Shown here one piece after another: positions 9,449-18,287 of a stretch of 64,000 nt of DNA. This DNA comes from Alkalihalobacillus sp. LMS39 (lineage in GTDB: Bacteria > Bacillota > Bacilli > Bacillales > Bacillaceae_F): NCBI RefSeq assembly GCF_022812285.1, contig NZ_CP093300.1, forward strand, positions 1,116,001 to 1,180,000, written 5' to 3'. How positions within the stretch are numbered: the stretch's first letter is position 1; each line of letters starts with the position of its first letter. A program made the position numbers and the translations under genes. A model generated the notes under the pieces. It saw nothing but the letters and a program-made list of their open reading frames with translations, searched no databases and was not told the origin of the DNA.

Positions 9449-10195
9449 ATGTTAGAAAATAAAACTGTAGTTATAACTGGTGGTTCAAGTGGAATTGGTA
9501 GATCTACTGCAAGGTTATTTGCTGAAAACGGAGCTGATGTAATAATAACTTATAACAAAAATGCTAAAGGTGCAGAAGATGTATGTAAGGAAATAGAAAA
9601 GGTAGGCAGTAAGTCTTTCGCAATACAAGTGGATTTTACAAACCCAATTGAAATTTCAGAAATGTGGAATAAGATCGAAACAAATTATGAGAAAATAGAT
9701 ATTTTAATTAATAATGCAGGTATTTTAGGGGGTGAACCTTTCATTGATTCAAGTATTGAACATTGGCAAAATGTTTTACAAGTTAATTTTATTAGTGCTG
9801 TTCAATGTTCACAAAGAGCAGCAAGAATTATGCTTAAAAATAAGTGTGGGAAAATAATTAACACAACATCTATTAGAGGGTTAAATCACTGTGGAAGAGA
9901 AGGAGTTATGGCTTACTCATCTGCAAAAGCAGCTTTACACAATTTTACGTTGACACTTGCGAAAGAACTATCACCACATATACAAGTGAATGCAGTAGCA
10001 CCTGGCTTTGTTCAAACACCTTATTATGACAATATAGAGAAAAGTATTCTTAATAAATTTATAGAAAATTCACTAATAGATAGGTTTGTTTCCGCTGAAG
10101 AGATTGCGGATGGTTTCCTGTTTTTATCCAAATCAGATTCAATTACTGGTGAAATTATAACAATTGATGGAGGGTATAATTTAGTAAAAGGTTAA
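9449..10195 (+). CDS. Short-chain dehydrogenase/reductase (SDR)
   Basis: A classical SDR of 248 residues. The cofactor motif TGGSSGIGRS lies near residue 10, the structural NNAG near residue 90, the catalytic Ser in TTSIRG, the YxxxK pair in YSSAKAAL near residue 156, and the C-terminal IDGGY. The layout is that of FabG-like NAD(P)-dependent oxidoreductases that interconvert ketones and secondary alcohols. It is intact and spaced 21 bases before the next gene. In this operon it most likely oxidises or reduces a ring hydroxyl of the cyclitol or sugar intermediate; a fatty-acid role is unlikely given the neighbours. Its start, ATG 9449, has a moderate SD (TTAGGGA). Confidence 0.85.
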   Translation: MLENKTVVITGGSSGIGRSTARLFAENGADVIITYNKNAKGAEDVCKEIEKVGSKSFAIQVDFTNPIEISEMWNKIETNYEKIDILINNAGILGGEPFIDSSIEHWQNVLQVNFISAVQCSQRAARIMLKNKCGKIINTTSIRGLNHCGREGVMAYSSAKAALHNFTLTLAKELSPHIQVNAVAPGFVQTPYYDNIEKSILNKFIENSLIDRFVSAEEIADGFLFLSKSDSITGEIITIDGGYNLVKG

Positions 10196-10216
10196 GATGA
10201 AAAGGAGTGTGTAGTT

Positions 10217-11176
10217 TTGGATAATAAAACTCTAAATGTTTTAGAGGTGGATCAACTTACAAGAGTCCCAGCGAAGAAAGAGTGTTTTTTACGTGATCCT
10301 TTTTTCCGAGAAAGTAACTACCAATATTCTCAAATTTCAAAAAAAAATAAAGTGATAAGAGGTAATGATATTTTATATAAAACTTCTTTAGTTATAGTTA
10401 GACCAGATGCATTAATTCTAGGTAAGGCAATACCTGCATTAGAAATAATTATTAAGTTGGGATTTAAGCCAATATGTTTTAAAGCAAAAAAAATAGACAG
10501 ATTGATGCTCAGAGAAATATGGCGTCATTCTTATAGCCAAGCAAGCATAGACCGTATACTTATTCATGAAAGAATTTTTAGTTTATCTAATTCAGTTGTA
10601 ATTTTTTTCTTAGGTCCTAAAAATTCTATAGATTATCCTGCTTCGGTAGATTTAAGCCTTAGAAAAGGATCAGCAAAAAAAGAAAAGCAAAAAAGTACCG
10701 ATTTAAGATCCTTATTAGGTAGTCCTAGTCGTTATCTTTCTTTAATACATATTAGTGATGAACCAGCAGATGTTATTCGTGAAATGGGTATCTTATTCAA
10801 TTGGTCTGAAAGGGACAAGCTAATATATTCACTTTTTGAGAATGTAGAAAAGGAAAATACTTATAACGATAAAATTATCTCAACAATAAAAAAATTAGAA
10901 AAAGAAGTTATAGAAAGAATAAAGTGTAATAATGCATCCTGTGGTGAGAATCAAATTAATAAATGCGGGATTCCAAAAGGGTGTCCTGTTAAAGGTAATC
11001 TAAACAAAACAAACCTTCTTACTGTTGATATGTTAGATCAGGAAATAGCAGAAATGGGTTGCTTTTGTAATTATTCAAGGAAGTGGATAAGTGCAGTTTT
11101 GGCAGGTGATAGAATTAAATCTATTGATCCAGTTGCTCCTCCTGCAATCGATAAATTTAATAAATTTTGGTCATAA
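10217..11176 (+). CDS. Nucleoside-diphosphate-kinase-like protein with Cys-rich C-terminal region
   Basis: TTG 10217 follows AAGGAGTG. Residues about 55-195 resemble the NDP kinase fold: KTSLVIVRPDALILGK matches the family's opening strand with the xKPDA signature (R for K), and SLIHISDEPADVIREM matches the NxxHGSDSxExAxREI active-site segment, keeping the His (about residue 178) that is phosphorylated in true NDP kinases. The N-terminal 50 residues and the C-terminal 120 are extra. The tail has cysteines in NNASCG, KCGIPKGCPVKG and MGCFCNYS, suggesting metal binding. NDP kinases normally are about 150 residues and stand alone. Here a 319-residue version within a biosynthetic operon may phosphorylate a nucleotide-linked or cyclitol phosphate intermediate (inference). 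Confidence 0.55.
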   Translation: MDNKTLNVLEVDQLTRVPAKKECFLRDPFFRESNYQYSQISKKNKVIRGNDILYKTSLVIVRPDALILGKAIPALEIIIKLGFKPICFKAKKIDRLMLREIWRHSYSQASIDRILIHERIFSLSNSVVIFFLGPKNSIDYPASVDLSLRKGSAKKEKQKSTDLRSLLGSPSRYLSLIHISDEPADVIREMGILFNWSERDKLIYSLFENVEKENTYNDKIISTIKKLEKEVIERIKCNNASCGENQINKCGIPKGCPVKGNLNKTNLLTVDMLDQEIAEMGCFCNYSRKWISAVLAGDRIKSIDPVAPPAIDKFNKFWS

Positions 11177-11209
11177 CAAATAATTAGGAACTAAGGAGAA
11201 TAATGTTGT

Positions 11210-12310
11210 ATGTCGGTTTTTACTAATATAGATGTGCAAAATATAGCTGAAATAAGTGAGCTATCTGGTATTTGTTTTAATCCAGCTACCTTAAATTATA
11301 TAGAGGAAGGCTCTACTGATTCTTGCTTTTCATTGAAAGATTATGATCATAAGAAATATTTTTTAAAGATTCATGAAAACCAAAAAACAAGTCCTCATAG
11401 TGTAAATAGAGACCTAAGGTTAATGGTGGAGTTTGCAGAGTACCTCTCATGTTCAAATGAAAAAAATAGTTATCTTGAAATCTTAGCACCATATAAATGG
11501 AAGGATGGAAAAGTTTACGGATATCTTAATGGTCTTTCTAATACTTATACTAAAGGAAAAATAATGTCAATATGGCCTTTTGTTAATCCTAATCATCCAA
11601 TGCCTATTAGAAATACCCAGAAATATCCTCTTTGTATGATTGAAAGATTTGGGAAAGCAACCGCTGAACTTCATAACCTATCTTTGGGTTACGTACCAAA
11701 GAAAATAATTACCTTCCCGAAGGATATTTTTGATACTGCTAGAACAATAAAAAAAATTAAGAAAAATGAAAATGCAATTATTAGAATTGACGAAGCTATA
11801 AATAAGAAAGATAATCATATAATTTCCAATTCGGAGGTTTTTTTAAAAATTTTGAATGATAAAGTTGATTATTATTCCAATGAGTGGTGTAAAAGGAAAC
11901 TTAATGAAATATTAGAAATGGGTTACATACACGGTGAACTTAAGCCTACAAATACACTAATAAGTATAGATAAAAAGGTAATATTTATTGATATTTGTAA
12001 AGCTGGGTTGGGACCTCTTACTTTAGAGTTAGGAATGGCAGCTCAACATTTCTCTGATATTGATACAGTAAATATAAAGGGAATTGAATGTTTTATAGAA
12101 TCTTATCTTAGTGTGAGACGAGATTTTATCATGCGTGAGTTGAAATATATCCCATTAATGATTAAAGTCTCAGCACTAAGGTTAGCGGCATATAGAGCTT
12201 TTGCAGTTTCAAAAGGTTTAGAAAATCAAAAATCTATTTTAACACCACTAAATATTTGTTTAGAGATGGAGGAACTCGAAGACGATTTAAAAGCTTCTTT
12301 AACTTCTTAA
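11210..12310 (+). CDS. Second APH-like kinase
   Basis: The 366-residue protein has the phosphotransferase pattern YIHGELKPTNTLI near residue 240, where the usual HGDLxxxN has Glu in place of the catalytic Asp. This is followed by VIFIDICKAGLGP, the metal-binding position normally IDFxxAxxGP. The order and spacing fit homoserine-kinase/APH-type enzymes. The D-to-E change in the catalytic loop is visible and could lower or abolish kinase activity. ATG 11210 is preceded by AAGGAGAATA. It is distinct from the first kinase of the operon (little obvious similarity beyond the fold). Roles to consider: a second phosphorylation step, self-protection, or a catalytically dead partner. Confidence 0.65.
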   Translation: MSVFTNIDVQNIAEISELSGICFNPATLNYIEEGSTDSCFSLKDYDHKKYFLKIHENQKTSPHSVNRDLRLMVEFAEYLSCSNEKNSYLEILAPYKWKDGKVYGYLNGLSNTYTKGKIMSIWPFVNPNHPMPIRNTQKYPLCMIERFGKATAELHNLSLGYVPKKIITFPKDIFDTARTIKKIKKNENAIIRIDEAINKKDNHIISNSEVFLKILNDKVDYYSNEWCKRKLNEILEMGYIHGELKPTNTLISIDKKVIFIDICKAGLGPLTLELGMAAQHFSDIDTVNIKGIECFIESYLSVRRDFIMRELKYIPLMIKVSALRLAAYRAFAVSKGLENQKSILTPLNICLEMEELEDDLKASLTS

Positions 12311-12342
12311 ACAGCATTTAACTATTAAAAAGAGGGAGTTTT

Positions 12343-13563
12343 ATGGCTATAATTGATGCAAAATTATATAATCATAGAATGTTTGATGAGTTTGATAGTG
12401 CTTATTGGGGGTTTTCATCCGAATGTTTAGATGGAAATATGTATTTTTCCCTTTGCACTCATAAACCAAATAAAAGTGCGGGTATTTTTCAATTCGATAT
12501 TAATAAGAAGGAGATTAAATATTTATTCTCAATTGATGAAAAAATTAAGAACAATAAGTTAGGAAGTACTCCACATGGAAAAGTCCATACAAATCTATTT
12601 TTAGGTATTGATAATAAATACTACTTTGGAACACATTTTGCATATCCTAACTGTATTCCTCAAAGTGTTAATTATGAAGGAGGAAGATTATTAGGTTTTG
12701 ACCCTTGTTCAGGATTAGTTGAGGATCATGGTGTTTTAATTGAAGGAGAAGGGATTGTAACAATGATAATTGATAAAAACAGAATGCATTGTTATATCTT
12801 AACGTCACCCTCAGGTTATTTTGTAGACTATAGTATTAATAATAGAAAAATTTATTATTCTTCTAAATTAAATTTAAATGGAGAAAGCATTTGTAGAAGT
12901 CTAGGATTAGATAATAATGGAATTGTTTATGGTTGTAAAGAAGGTTATCAAGTATTTAAATATGATTATAGAGATCAAGTTTTTTCGTTTATAAATACTA
13001 ATTTTAGTTCTATATCACCAGAAGTTGAAGAGTGGAATAGCGTTAAAAAACAAGGGGCCAATAAAGTTGGCAGAAAGATGTGGCGATGTATAGAATTTGA
13101 TCATGAAACTAATGTGTTTTATGGTATTAATGCAGCTGATTCTTCATTATTTAAATTTAATAAAGAAACTAATCAATTTGAAAATGTCGCAAAATTAAAT
13201 AAATTAAATACAAAATCTGTTTATCCCAATCTAACTTTAAGCAAAAATAAAAATAATTTTTATTATTTACCTTCGGATGGGAAGTTTGATTATAAACTTT
13301 CCGAAGAAATTGAATCTACTTCAACACTAATCAGCTTTAATAGTAAAACTAAAGATATAAAAGATCACGGTTCTGTATACGGTCTTGATAATTTAGTTAT
13401 TTTTGGGGCGGCTAGTGCAATGTGTTATAAGGATGGTTCCTTGTACTTAATAGGTGCAGTAAAATGTGAGACAATAAAAGAACAAAATGAATATTTGAAG
13501 TTTGATAAGAACTACTTCAAAATTAGACTTATAGAAATAACAAAAGACTCATTATCGAAGTAA
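12343..13563 (+). CDS. Beta-propeller-like protein, function unknown
   Basis: The 406-residue soluble protein is rich in short repeated strands such as GIFQFDINKKEIKYLF, RLLGFDPCSGLVEDHG, SLFKFNKETNQFENV and TLISFNSKTKDIKDHG. The recurring scheme (hydrophobic strand, FD/FN, polar turn, strand) is that of six- or seven-bladed beta-propellers. There is no signal peptide or membrane segment, so it is expected to be cytoplasmic. No catalytic motif is recognised. In the operon it lies between a kinase and a Gfo/Idh/MocA oxidoreductase with a good SD (AAAGAGGGAG). Propellers in such operons can be lyases, epimerases or lactonases acting on sugar acids; that is a possibility, not a call. Confidence 0.6.
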   Translation: MAIIDAKLYNHRMFDEFDSAYWGFSSECLDGNMYFSLCTHKPNKSAGIFQFDINKKEIKYLFSIDEKIKNNKLGSTPHGKVHTNLFLGIDNKYYFGTHFAYPNCIPQSVNYEGGRLLGFDPCSGLVEDHGVLIEGEGIVTMIIDKNRMHCYILTSPSGYFVDYSINNRKIYYSSKLNLNGESICRSLGLDNNGIVYGCKEGYQVFKYDYRDQVFSFINTNFSSISPEVEEWNSVKKQGANKVGRKMWRCIEFDHETNVFYGINAADSSLFKFNKETNQFENVAKLNKLNTKSVYPNLTLSKNKNNFYYLPSDGKFDYKLSEEIESTSTLISFNSKTKDIKDHGSVYGLDNLVIFGAASAMCYKDGSLYLIGAVKCETIKEQNEYLKFDKNYFKIRLIEITKDSLSK

Positions 13564-13613
13564 TATTTGGTTGATGATATATAGATAAAATTTTAAATAT
13601 TAGGAGTTTTCTT

Positions 13614-14912
13614 ATGAATGCTAAAAAGAGATATGTGATTGTAGGAACAGGAGGAAGAGCTGAATTTTATTACAGAGCTCTTACAACAACTTATATGGAC
13701 AGTTGTGAATTAGTAGCATTTTGCGATGTAAATCAAACTCGTATGAACTATGCAAATCATCTTTTAATTGAAAAGTATCACTATCAAGAAGTTCCTACAT
13801 ATAAACCGGATAAATTTGAAGAGATGGTAAAAACACATAATCCAGATAGAATAATTATCACTACTATTGATAGAACACACCATACCTATATAATTAAATC
13901 AATGCAATTGGGGTGTGATGTAATTACGGAAAAACCTTTAACGGTAGATATAGAAAAATGCCAAGCTATTTTAGATGTTATTAAATCAACAGGGAAGCAG
14001 TTAAAAATAACTTTTAATTATAGATATGCTCCTCACAATACAAAAATAAAAGAATTACTTATGAATGAGACAATTGGTAAAATATTTTCAGTAAATTTTG
14101 AATGGCTACTTAATAGACAACATGGTGCCGATTATTTCAGGCGTTGGCATAGGGATAAAAAAAATAGTGGAGGACTTTTGGTACATAAGTCTACTCATCA
14201 TTTCGATCTAATTAATTTCTGGTTAAATACGATCCCAGATACTGTATATGCTATCGGAGGATTAAATTTTTATGGTAAAGAAAATGCAGAAAAACGGGGG
14301 ATAACTAAGTTTTCCTCACGTTATCATGGATCTAATTATGCCATGTATGATCCTTTTGCTATAAACTTAGAAAAAAATCCGCATTTAAAGGCAATGTATT
14401 TAGATGCTGAGCACGAAGATGGTTATATTAGAGATCAAAATGTTTTTAGTGATGGTATTAGTATCGAAGATACATTGAATGCTTTAATTAAGTATAAAAA
14501 TAACACTATTATGAACTATTCATTAAATGCTTATTCTCCCTGGGAAGGATTTATCGTGTCTTTCATAGGTAGTGAAGGTAGAATCGAGATGAGAGTTGTT
14601 GAACGTCCATATATAAATTCTGGAGGTAATAAAGATGAGGAGGGAGCGTTAAAGGAAAAAAGTATAATGGTCTTTCCAACAGATGAACCACCTTATGAAG
14701 TTGATATCTTACCAATAAAAGGTGGACACGGGGGAGGTGATCCGCTATTATTAGAAGACCTATTTGGTACTCCTAATGAGGATCCTTATAAGCGGTCAGC
14801 TTGTCATAAAGACGGAATATATTCAATATTAACTGGTATTGCAGGTAATATTTCGATTTCTACTGGAAAACCTATTTTAGTCAAGGATCTACTTGATTTA
14901 AATTCGCTGTAA
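13614..14912 (+). CDS. Gfo/Idh/MocA-family oxidoreductase
   Basis: The 432-residue enzyme begins with a Rossmann motif, YVIVGTGGRAEFYYRAL. It has the family's conserved EKPLTVDIEKC (Lys of the catalytic EKP) near residue 106 and the C-terminal domain segment HKSTHHFDLINFW, whose histidines usually line the active site. These enzymes oxidise a sugar or cyclitol hydroxyl with NAD(P). The C-terminus is longer than the ~340-residue average of the family. Its partnership with a sugar-phosphate cyclase 13 bases downstream suggests it supplies or modifies a keto-sugar or cyclitol intermediate, as family members do in kanosamine and inositol pathways. SD TTAGGAG precedes ATG 13614. Confidence 0.85.
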   Translation: MNAKKRYVIVGTGGRAEFYYRALTTTYMDSCELVAFCDVNQTRMNYANHLLIEKYHYQEVPTYKPDKFEEMVKTHNPDRIIITTIDRTHHTYIIKSMQLGCDVITEKPLTVDIEKCQAILDVIKSTGKQLKITFNYRYAPHNTKIKELLMNETIGKIFSVNFEWLLNRQHGADYFRRWHRDKKNSGGLLVHKSTHHFDLINFWLNTIPDTVYAIGGLNFYGKENAEKRGITKFSSRYHGSNYAMYDPFAINLEKNPHLKAMYLDAEHEDGYIRDQNVFSDGISIEDTLNALIKYKNNTIMNYSLNAYSPWEGFIVSFIGSEGRIEMRVVERPYINSGGNKDEEGALKEKSIMVFPTDEPPYEVDILPIKGGHGGGDPLLLEDLFGTPNEDPYKRSACHKDGIYSILTGIAGNISISTGKPILVKDLLDLNSL

Positions 14913-14925
14913 AGGAGAATATACA

Positions 14926-16056
14926 ATGACGAAGTTTCATGTTGAACTTAAAAGAGTTGTGGACAATTCTTATTCTATTGAAATTGGTAGGTCGTTATTT
15001 AATACATTAATAAAAGATTTGAAAAATGGTTTAATAAAAGGTGTAGAAAAATATGCACTTATTACTGACTCTAACGTAAAAGAAAAATACGGTAATAAAC
15101 TACTCAATGATTTAAAATTAAATGGATTTACATGTAGCATGTTTTCATTTCCAGCTGGAGAAAAATCAAAAAATAGAGATATTAAAGCACAAATAGAAGA
15201 TCAACTGCTTGAACAATCTTTTGGAAGAGATAGCTGTATAATTGCTCTGGGCGGAGGAGCAGTTTCAGATTTAGCAGGTTTTATAGCAAGTACGTTTTGT
15301 AGAGGGATAGAATATATTAATTATTCTACAACATTACTTTCAGCTGCCGATGCTTCAGTTGGTGGAAAAACTGCAGTAAACACACCAGTGGCCACAAACC
15401 TAATTGGTACTTTTTATCAACCTAAAAAGGTTTATATAGACCTTGATACTTGGTTTACACTTCCTATTCGTGAATTTAGAAGTGGGTTAGCTGAAACTAT
15501 AAAACATGCATGTATTTCAGATCACCAATTCTTCGAATATTTAGAGAAGCACCTTGATAAATTAATAATATCTGATCAGCTTATACTTGACCCCAAAACT
15601 TGCGAGTATATAGCACTAAAGAATTGTCAAATTAAATACGAAGTTGTTGAAAGAGATGAAAAAGAAACAAATTTAAGACAAGTTTTAAATCTCGGTCACA
15701 CTTGTGGTAGAGCTATTGAGGCACTTAGTAATTATGAACTACTTCATGGTGAGGCAATTGCAACTGGATTACTCTTCCAATCAAACGTTTCTAAAAAATT
15801 AAATTTAATTACAGAAGATGAACATAATAGAATAAAGGAGTTATTAACAAGAACAGGTTTTAAATTAGAAGTTCCGAATTATATTTCTAATTTGGAACTT
15901 CTTCAAAAAATGTATACTGATAAAAAAGTAAGAAACGGAAAAATTCGCTTTGTTCTGCTAGAGAGAATAGGAAAAGTTAAACAATTTGAGGATGGCTGGT
16001 TTTCCACATATGTTGATGAACAAATAATTTTAGAAACTATTAACGAGATGAGGTAG
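14926..16056 (+). CDS. Sugar-phosphate cyclase (3-dehydroquinate synthase superfamily)
   Basis: The 376-residue protein keeps the DHQ synthase scheme: GGGAVSDLAGFIASTF, the DASVGGKTAVN loop (D142, K148), NLIG, zinc ligands E190 (GLAETIKHA), H258 (LNLGHT) and H274 (LLHGEA), K193, and the C-terminal DKKVRNGKIRF lysine. One active-site position differs: the second His of the usual GHTxGHAIE is Arg here (GHTCGRAIE, R262). DHQ synthases cyclise a 3-deoxy-heptulosonate phosphate; relatives make cyclitols such as valiolones, desmethyl-4-deoxygadusol or aminoDHQ. The operon setting (two kinases, SDR, Gfo/Idh/MocA) argues for a secondary-metabolite cyclase and not shikimate AroB. I cannot assign the subfamily. 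Confidence 0.8.
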   Translation: MTKFHVELKRVVDNSYSIEIGRSLFNTLIKDLKNGLIKGVEKYALITDSNVKEKYGNKLLNDLKLNGFTCSMFSFPAGEKSKNRDIKAQIEDQLLEQSFGRDSCIIALGGGAVSDLAGFIASTFCRGIEYINYSTTLLSAADASVGGKTAVNTPVATNLIGTFYQPKKVYIDLDTWFTLPIREFRSGLAETIKHACISDHQFFEYLEKHLDKLIISDQLILDPKTCEYIALKNCQIKYEVVERDEKETNLRQVLNLGHTCGRAIEALSNYELLHGEAIATGLLFQSNVSKKLNLITEDEHNRIKELLTRTGFKLEVPNYISNLELLQKMYTDKKVRNGKIRFVLLERIGKVKQFEDGWFSTYVDEQIILETINEMR

Positions 16057-16101
16057 GTGAAATTAAACTTAATATCACTAGCGTTGCATAAAAGCAGATA
16101 A
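16057..16101 (+). pseudogene. Truncated start of a following operon gene
   Basis: Directly after the cyclase stop, GAGGTAG-GTG gives a start at 16057 that reads MKLNLISLALHKSR and stops. The tight spacing looks like the next gene of the operon, cut off a few codons in where the IS4-type remnant begins. Too short to identify; it may also be chance. Confidence 0.25.
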
Positions 16102-16295
16102 TTAAAATCTAATTAATCTGTCATTTACTCCTTCTGGTAAATGAGCTAAAAAGACAACACCAAGCGAAAGGTAGCATTGTCTATTTGGTAAAATTATACA
16201 ATTAGACTTAGGTGACAACGACTTTTTCTCTTTTACGGAATCCCGCCAGGAACAATGTAACTAAGCCAAACTATTACCGGGCGCCATAGGGTCCT

Positions 16296-17328
16296 CTATA
16301 ACCAGCGTGTAATTTGTAAAAGAGATTGCTTACTTTTAGTTTCGAGTTGAATAAGAACATTGAGACAATGCGTGATGAGCGCTAAAAACAGTTGATTGTG
16401 TACCGCTTCTTCGCTATAACCAAAAAAGGTTTTGCTTTTCAGGTGTTTTAACCATTTGAAGAAGAGCTCGAAGGCCCATCTTGAACGGTATATGTCGCCA
16501 ATTTCCTCAACAGTTAAGTCGAAACGATTGGTAATCAAACATAAAAGCTGTCTTTTCAAATTAACTGTTTCAATGATTCGAAACACATTTTCACATCTCT
16601 TTTGAGTTGTACCAATGTAAGCCAATTTTGTCTGGAGTTATCGAGAAACCTTCTGGAAGATCAAAGGTTTCAATCTCACGAATAACTGCATTTTTCTTCA
16701 GTCTACACAAAAAAGACTCCATCATCTGTGTAGCGATCAAATCGTTCATAGTCCACATAATATCCACGGTCAAACACGTACATGGCGTCTTGTTCATCAA
16801 CAAGAATTTCAAGCTGGTTACGATCGTGCTCGGCAGTATTTGTAATAATGGCTTTCTCAGGATAGATAGTTCCTGATCAACGTAAACTAAACGGAGATGA
16901 AGTTTAACACCAGCTTTTGACTTTCGAAAATTAGCCCACTGCTAACGAGTAAGGTTAAGTGGCATCGTATTAGAGTCGATGATTTTAATAGGGTTTACCC
17001 CTTTTCGTTTTTCTATTTTCAGATGGATGAGACGCACAAGTTCAAGGACGATAAAAACTCTGGATCGATTTATTTTTACGAGATAACTGAGACACACTAA
17101 TCGATTTAAAACCAAGTTCTTTCTGTAAATCCTTATCAGCTTGTGCTGTATTTAGATCATAAAGGCTTTTCATCTGATTCAAATGGGCATAGAGAAAAAG
17201 TTTTGTAAATGAAAGTGTTTTTAGCTTTTTCGTATACTTATCAAGCTGATATTTTTCAACTTGTTCATTAAAAATATATTTATGGGTGCAAACCATTTAA
17301 ATGAAGAAAGTCGTGTATTCTTGTCCAT
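16296..17328 (-). pseudogene. IS4-family transposase remnant, several frameshifts
   Basis: Read on the minus strand, the start ATG at 17328 gives MDKNTRLSSFKW. The frame then changes and continues as the VEKYQLDKYTKKLKTLSFTK segment ending near 17042. The middle piece has LKKNAVIREIETFDLPEGF (16591-16812), with the FDRGY-type Asp motif readable in another frame. The last piece contains YRSRWAFELFFKWLKHLK, the Y-(2)-R-(3)-E-(6)-K signature of IS4 transposases, ending near 16296. At least three frame changes make it dead. Clear terminal repeats were not identified, so the element borders are not given; it probably spans about 16.1-17.4 kb. Confidence 0.75.
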
Positions 17329-17461
17329 AGCTGTTATCCCTTACATTGGATTTGGACAGGAACCACCTGTACTTCTATTGTAAATTAAATCTCCAATTAA
17401 TATTAATACAACACTAGTGACTTAATATCTTAAATAAATTTGGTTAAGCAATAATTAAACT

Positions 17462-18037
17462 CTATACTTCATATTTTCTTAAAAGTTCATCTAGTGCTTC
17501 ACGTAATAAAGAAGCTTCAGATCTTTTTGTTGTTCTTGCCAAAATACTTAATCGTGATAGTTGAATAGGTGTATAGTAGTTACTTTTAAGTTTTAACTTT
17601 TTAGTGTCTGCAATAGAAATACTATTTCTCCCATCATTTTTCGCCTGATATACTGATTCTTCTAAATTCCTGAGGATTTCCACGATATCCTCTCCATGTT
17701 TGGGATACTCAACAATCCCTGCACTAAAAGAGGTTTTAAGGACCTTATAAAAACTATTTTTTAAATCAAGTAGCTTAGACATAACTCCATCTATAGGAAT
17801 TGCTTCAAAAATAAGTGCAAATTCATCTCTACCCAAATATATTAAGTTAAAATCTTGTGGACTATTTAGATAATTATAAATTTTTTCGATTTTATACTCT
17901 TTAGTTATTTGGATGTCAGTACTATTAAAAAAGTCAATATCAATTAAAACTATAGTTATGTCTTTAAATATAGATATATTTATTGTGTTTTCTATTAATT
18001 TTTTCAATTTATTATAATTTCTATATGATAAATACAT
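17462..18037 (-). CDS. Degenerate GGDEF domain fused to ribbon-helix-helix-like tail
   Basis: The 191-residue protein has GGDEF-fold landmarks: IVLIDIDFFN (residues 29-38), LIYLGRDEFALIFE around 66-79, where GGDEF is altered to GRDEF, and FSAGIVEYPKHGED plus VYQAKNDGRNSI at 104-140. The N-terminal helix of the fold is short. The last 37 residues (YYTPIQLSRLSILARTTKRSEASLLREALDE, split across the tail) look like a ribbon-helix-helix DNA-binding motif. Such a fusion could bind nucleotide and regulate transcription without making c-di-GMP (inference). It is convergent with the operon at 8-16 kb and adjacent to the epimerase stub. The SD is weak. I do not know a characterised homologue. Confidence 0.6.
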   Translation of the reverse strand: MYLSYRNYNKLKKLIENTINISIFKDITIVLIDIDFFNSTDIQITKEYKIEKIYNYLNSPQDFNLIYLGRDEFALIFEAIPIDGVMSKLLDLKNSFYKVLKTSFSAGIVEYPKHGEDIVEILRNLEESVYQAKNDGRNSISIADTKKLKLKSNYYTPIQLSRLSILARTTKRSEASLLREALDELLRKYEV

Positions 18038-18170
18038 TCTATCCCTACTTACTTTTTAATTTAATTTTAATATATATATAAATATATATCAAATGCTCTT
18101 TTTTTGTGAAAAACTTTACATCCTAGGTTGAAAACGCTAGCAATGGATGTTTATTTAATGAGGTGATAAT

Positions 18171-18287
18171 ATGAAAATTCTAATAACCGGTTGTGTTGGT
18201 TTTATAGGGATGCATCTTTCAAAAAGATTACTATTAGAGGGTTATTGTGTTATAGGGATTGATAATTTAAATAATTACTATAGTTGA
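18171..18287 (+). pseudogene. 5' stub of NAD-dependent sugar epimerase
   Basis: ATG 18171 behind GAGGTGATA reads [20 protein letters not shown] and then [12 protein letters not shown] before TGA. This is the beginning of an extended-SDR epimerase of the UDP-glucuronate 4-epimerase type (GxxGFIG cofactor motif, DNLNxYY after the second strand). The remaining ~280 codons are missing: the left terminal repeat of the IS1182-type element starts at 18284, within the last codons. No epimerase sequence reappears after the element. Confidence 0.8.

Noticed and set aside
14926-16056. Labelling the cyclase as 2-deoxy-scyllo-inosose synthase or valiolone synthase
   Set aside because: The DASVGGKTAVN and GGGAVSDLAG segments are DHQS-like; subfamily assignment needs a phylogeny.
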